The position numbers and the translations under genes are program-made. From Liriodendron chinense (Eukaryota; Streptophyta; Magnoliopsida; Magnoliales; Magnoliaceae): a DNA stretch of 64,000 bases. The stretch lies in the NCBI GenBank assembly GCA_003013855.2, contig ML058465.1:682001-746000 (forward strand), read 5' to 3'. The notes beneath the pieces were generated by a model. That model was not told where the DNA came from, ran no database searches, and was given only the letters and a program-made list of their open reading frames with translations. Positions 61,804-64,000 of the stretch are shown here, in pieces; positions within the stretch are counted from its first letter, which is position 1; every line of letters starts with the position of its first letter.

Positions 61804-62974
61804 TGTTGAGAATTTCTGATATCAGAAAATAAATTAATAGGAAAAAATCGAAAATAAGGACAGGTTGAAGCACGTGAAAACACGCTGTCTTTAAAGCATA
61901 ATTCGCCCCTACTCAAATTACTTTGAGTCTGCTGATAGGTTGCAGGCGGATTGCTTCCAGGATACGACGAGCCTTATGTGGTTCTGCGTTAAGCAAGAAA
62001 CGAATAAACCACTATAAAACTCAGTAACATTATTTGGCAGATTATGAAAAGAAAGAGAGAAAATAGTGGCGGTGTTCTTCTAGCAGCAAGTAGACCACTA
62101 CTCTGGTCTGAGTGGCTTAGTTTGTATGAACCAAACCAAGAGGCTAATTGCTTGAAAGGTGCCGGTTCAGTTGAAGAGTCAAGATGGTAATGATTGATGT
62201 TGTGAAATGAACCAGACTTGTCCGGTTTATATAGGCAACGGTGGCCGGCAGTTTTGGTCCAGAGCCATAATGACACTAGCCGTTTTCTGGCTGTTGGGAG
62301 AAACTAGCCATTTTCTGGCAGTTTTTTACCGTTGTGTATGTGGGAGTTACACCTGCATGCTGACTGTTTAGACTCAGTGGCTAGCCGTTTTCTGACTGTT
62401 TGGCTAGCCAAATGCAGCTATTACTGCATGGTCTAGACCGTTACTACATGAGCAGTTACACAAGTCCCTCTAAATAGCCCTGCAGCTCTATATAAAAAGC
62501 AGGTGTTTCTTTATCAGATCTCCTACCCATAACACCTCCTCTATTCTGAACCCAACCACCTGACCTTTACCTAGCCTCTGTCACACCAGTCTCGCTCCGG
62601 TCCGCGAGGTCGAGACCAATCTGCCACACGATGCGCATGTGCGAAGTGCCAAGTGCACCACTAGCGCCTTTACAGCCATACTACCTCATATGCCCACGCC
62701 CTCGCATTGAGCCTGTGCCCGTGCCCGTGCCCGTGACCGAGACCGAGACCGAGCCCGAGACCGAAACCGAGCTCGTGCGTGGTGTTCCAATGCTTCGCAC
62801 TGGAACACGCAAGCCACCATTCTCCTCTCTCCCACCATAAATAAGTAAGGTGCACAACACCCTACTTATAAATAGGTAAAAAACTCTTCTCCCATCTGAT
62901 ATGGGACAAAAAACCAAAGTATGTTTTTATTATTGTTAAATTAGTTTTTAATTAAAAAACAAATCATTTCAACA
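61804..62974 (-). mobile_element. LTR of a copia-like retrotransposon (solo or truncated)
   Basis: 1171 bp bounded TGTTG...CAACA. On the minus strand: GTCCCATATCAGATGGGAG near the start, a TATA box CCTATATAAACC at about 62228-62240, and repeated GCCAGAAAACGGCTAG words upstream of it. No gag or pol is beside it. No matching 5-bp flanks (GATAC, ATCCC). Confidence 0.65.
62712..62776. repeat. GC-rich hexamer repeat inside the LTR
   Basis: Degenerate units GTGCCC, GAGACC and GAGCCC in tandem. Translates as PVPVPV/TETETE, an artefact of the repeat. Confidence 0.85.
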
Positions 62975-64000
62975 ATCCCTTGAAATTGCGTCGGGTAGTC
63001 TAACATGACACCCTACGCATACACGTGCGAAAGCTTAAGGAGCAACTATAATTATGGCTAAGTCCTCAGGGGGGTGTTTAGGACCTTTTTAAAATATTTT
63101 CACCTACTTAATAAATTTAGCAAATTAAACTACGTAAGCGATTAACACTTCAGCTTCCAAGCCTTAGTGGGTCCAATCAAAAGACTAGCAAATGAAAAAT
63201 GCAATTAGCAACCTAGTCTAATCAACACATGTGGACTATAGAGGATGGATCAACAAACGTTCAAGTCTACATGAGGTAGTAAAAGTACATCTTGTGAGTG
63301 TGGATGTGCCTATCAAGTGCCTAGCATACATTCCTAACTAAGCATTCATAATTAACCAATTAAACATAATGCATAAAGAGAAATGTGCTCCAATACAATC
63401 ACAAACACAACGACGTATAGTGGTTCGGCTACTAGTCTACTCCACTCCCGGTTCAAGTACTCAACCCCTTTGAGCACACCGGCATTCACTGGAGAGTTTA
63501 AATCTGGTTCCTCCCAACCAAGGTGTTTTAACTCGAATCCACCCAACCGAGGAGTTTACAGGTTCCTCCCAACCTATACGTTCACACCCGTGTTGGTGGC
63601 TCCCCCTTGGAGACTTTGTTTAGGCCGACTAACGAGCCAATGAGTGCTAAACAACCCCTAGTTTTTAGCCGACAAATAGGCCAAGGAACGGCTAACGTCC
63701 CTATATTTTATGCCAATTAACAGGCCAAGGATCGGTAAACGACTCTGGTTCGAGTTTATTAAACAAACTCTACACTTAACTCCCAGAGGGAATTGAGTGG
63801 ATGGACTCTTAACAAAACAATCTTACTTGTCGGATTGAGCCCCTTTGTAGCGCTGCTTTGGGTTGCTTATTCTTGCTCTCCCATGCTTGAATCAGCTCCC
63901 CTTGTGCTCCTCCAATCTTTGATGTCGCTGCTTTGCCAAGGCTTCAGCTCCAAGATTAGCTACCTTGCATGTGATGCTCCATTAGAGATGCCCACGGTGC
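62975..64000. other. Right edge, unassigned repetitive-looking sequence
   Basis: 63410-63600 has TAGTGGTTCGGCTAC and ACTCCCGGTTCAAGTAC wording seen in dispersed plant repeats, but no family can be named. No exon recognised. Confidence 0.4.

Noticed and set aside
62631..62917. Frames with PVPVPV, TETETE and GLGLGHGHGH
   Set aside because: Products of a GC-rich hexamer repeat inside an LTR.

Overview
This is nuclear DNA from a plant. It carries spliced genes with GT-AG introns, Ty3/gypsy elements with chromodomains and initiator-Met tRNA primer sites, plant-type LINE, SINE and TRIM elements, and several MITE families. The very frequent GGGCCCACC / TCCACTTGAG-type repeat vocabulary reminds me of magnoliid genomes, but the species is inference only.

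Two real host genes can be assembled from exons, both on the minus strand. (1) 35504 down to the left edge is a choline-phosphate cytidylyltransferase (CCT, phosphatidylcholine synthesis). Six exons (35504-35356, 9339-9226, 6317-6222, 3986-3944, 3839-3684, 3082-3002) join in perfect phase into 213 codons. The 3' exons lie beyond position 1. Intron 1 is 26,016 bp and is filled by three degenerate Ty3/gypsy chromodomain elements, some with further elements inside. (2) 54415-49984 is a complete five-exon pectinesterase of 389 codons, of the type without an inhibitor pro-region. Its last exon and 3' flank are duplicated about 2 kb downstream (exon copy 47839-48013).

Layout. 1-3001: CCT intron 6, with an antisense LINE and a PIF/Harbinger-type MITE ending 43 bp from the exon 6 splice donor. 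3002-9339: CCT exons 6 to 2, with introns holding microsatellites, TIR elements and a hAT-type element (7279-8511) that carries an RTE-LINE fragment. 9340-35355: intron 1, with chromovirus 1 (10474-17381, +), chromovirus 2 (18458-27522, +, containing a SINE, a TRIM, a PIF element with a minisatellite, and a solo LTR) and chromovirus 3 (about 27985-34235, -, no 3' LTR). 35505-47008: CCT upstream region, packed with long-inverted-repeat, Mutator-like MITEs, several with exact 9-bp target duplications. 47009-50266: duplicated pectinesterase tail with a solo LTR at the junction. 50267-54415: pectinesterase. 54416-64000: MITEs, solo LTRs and unassigned intergenic DNA.

The genes are not functionally linked: one acts in ER/nuclear lipid synthesis, the other in the cell wall. 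The main interest is structural: a housekeeping gene spread over more than 32 kb by nested retroelements, a family of palindromic Mutator-type MITEs, and a gene-tail duplication whose history can be ordered from its insertions.
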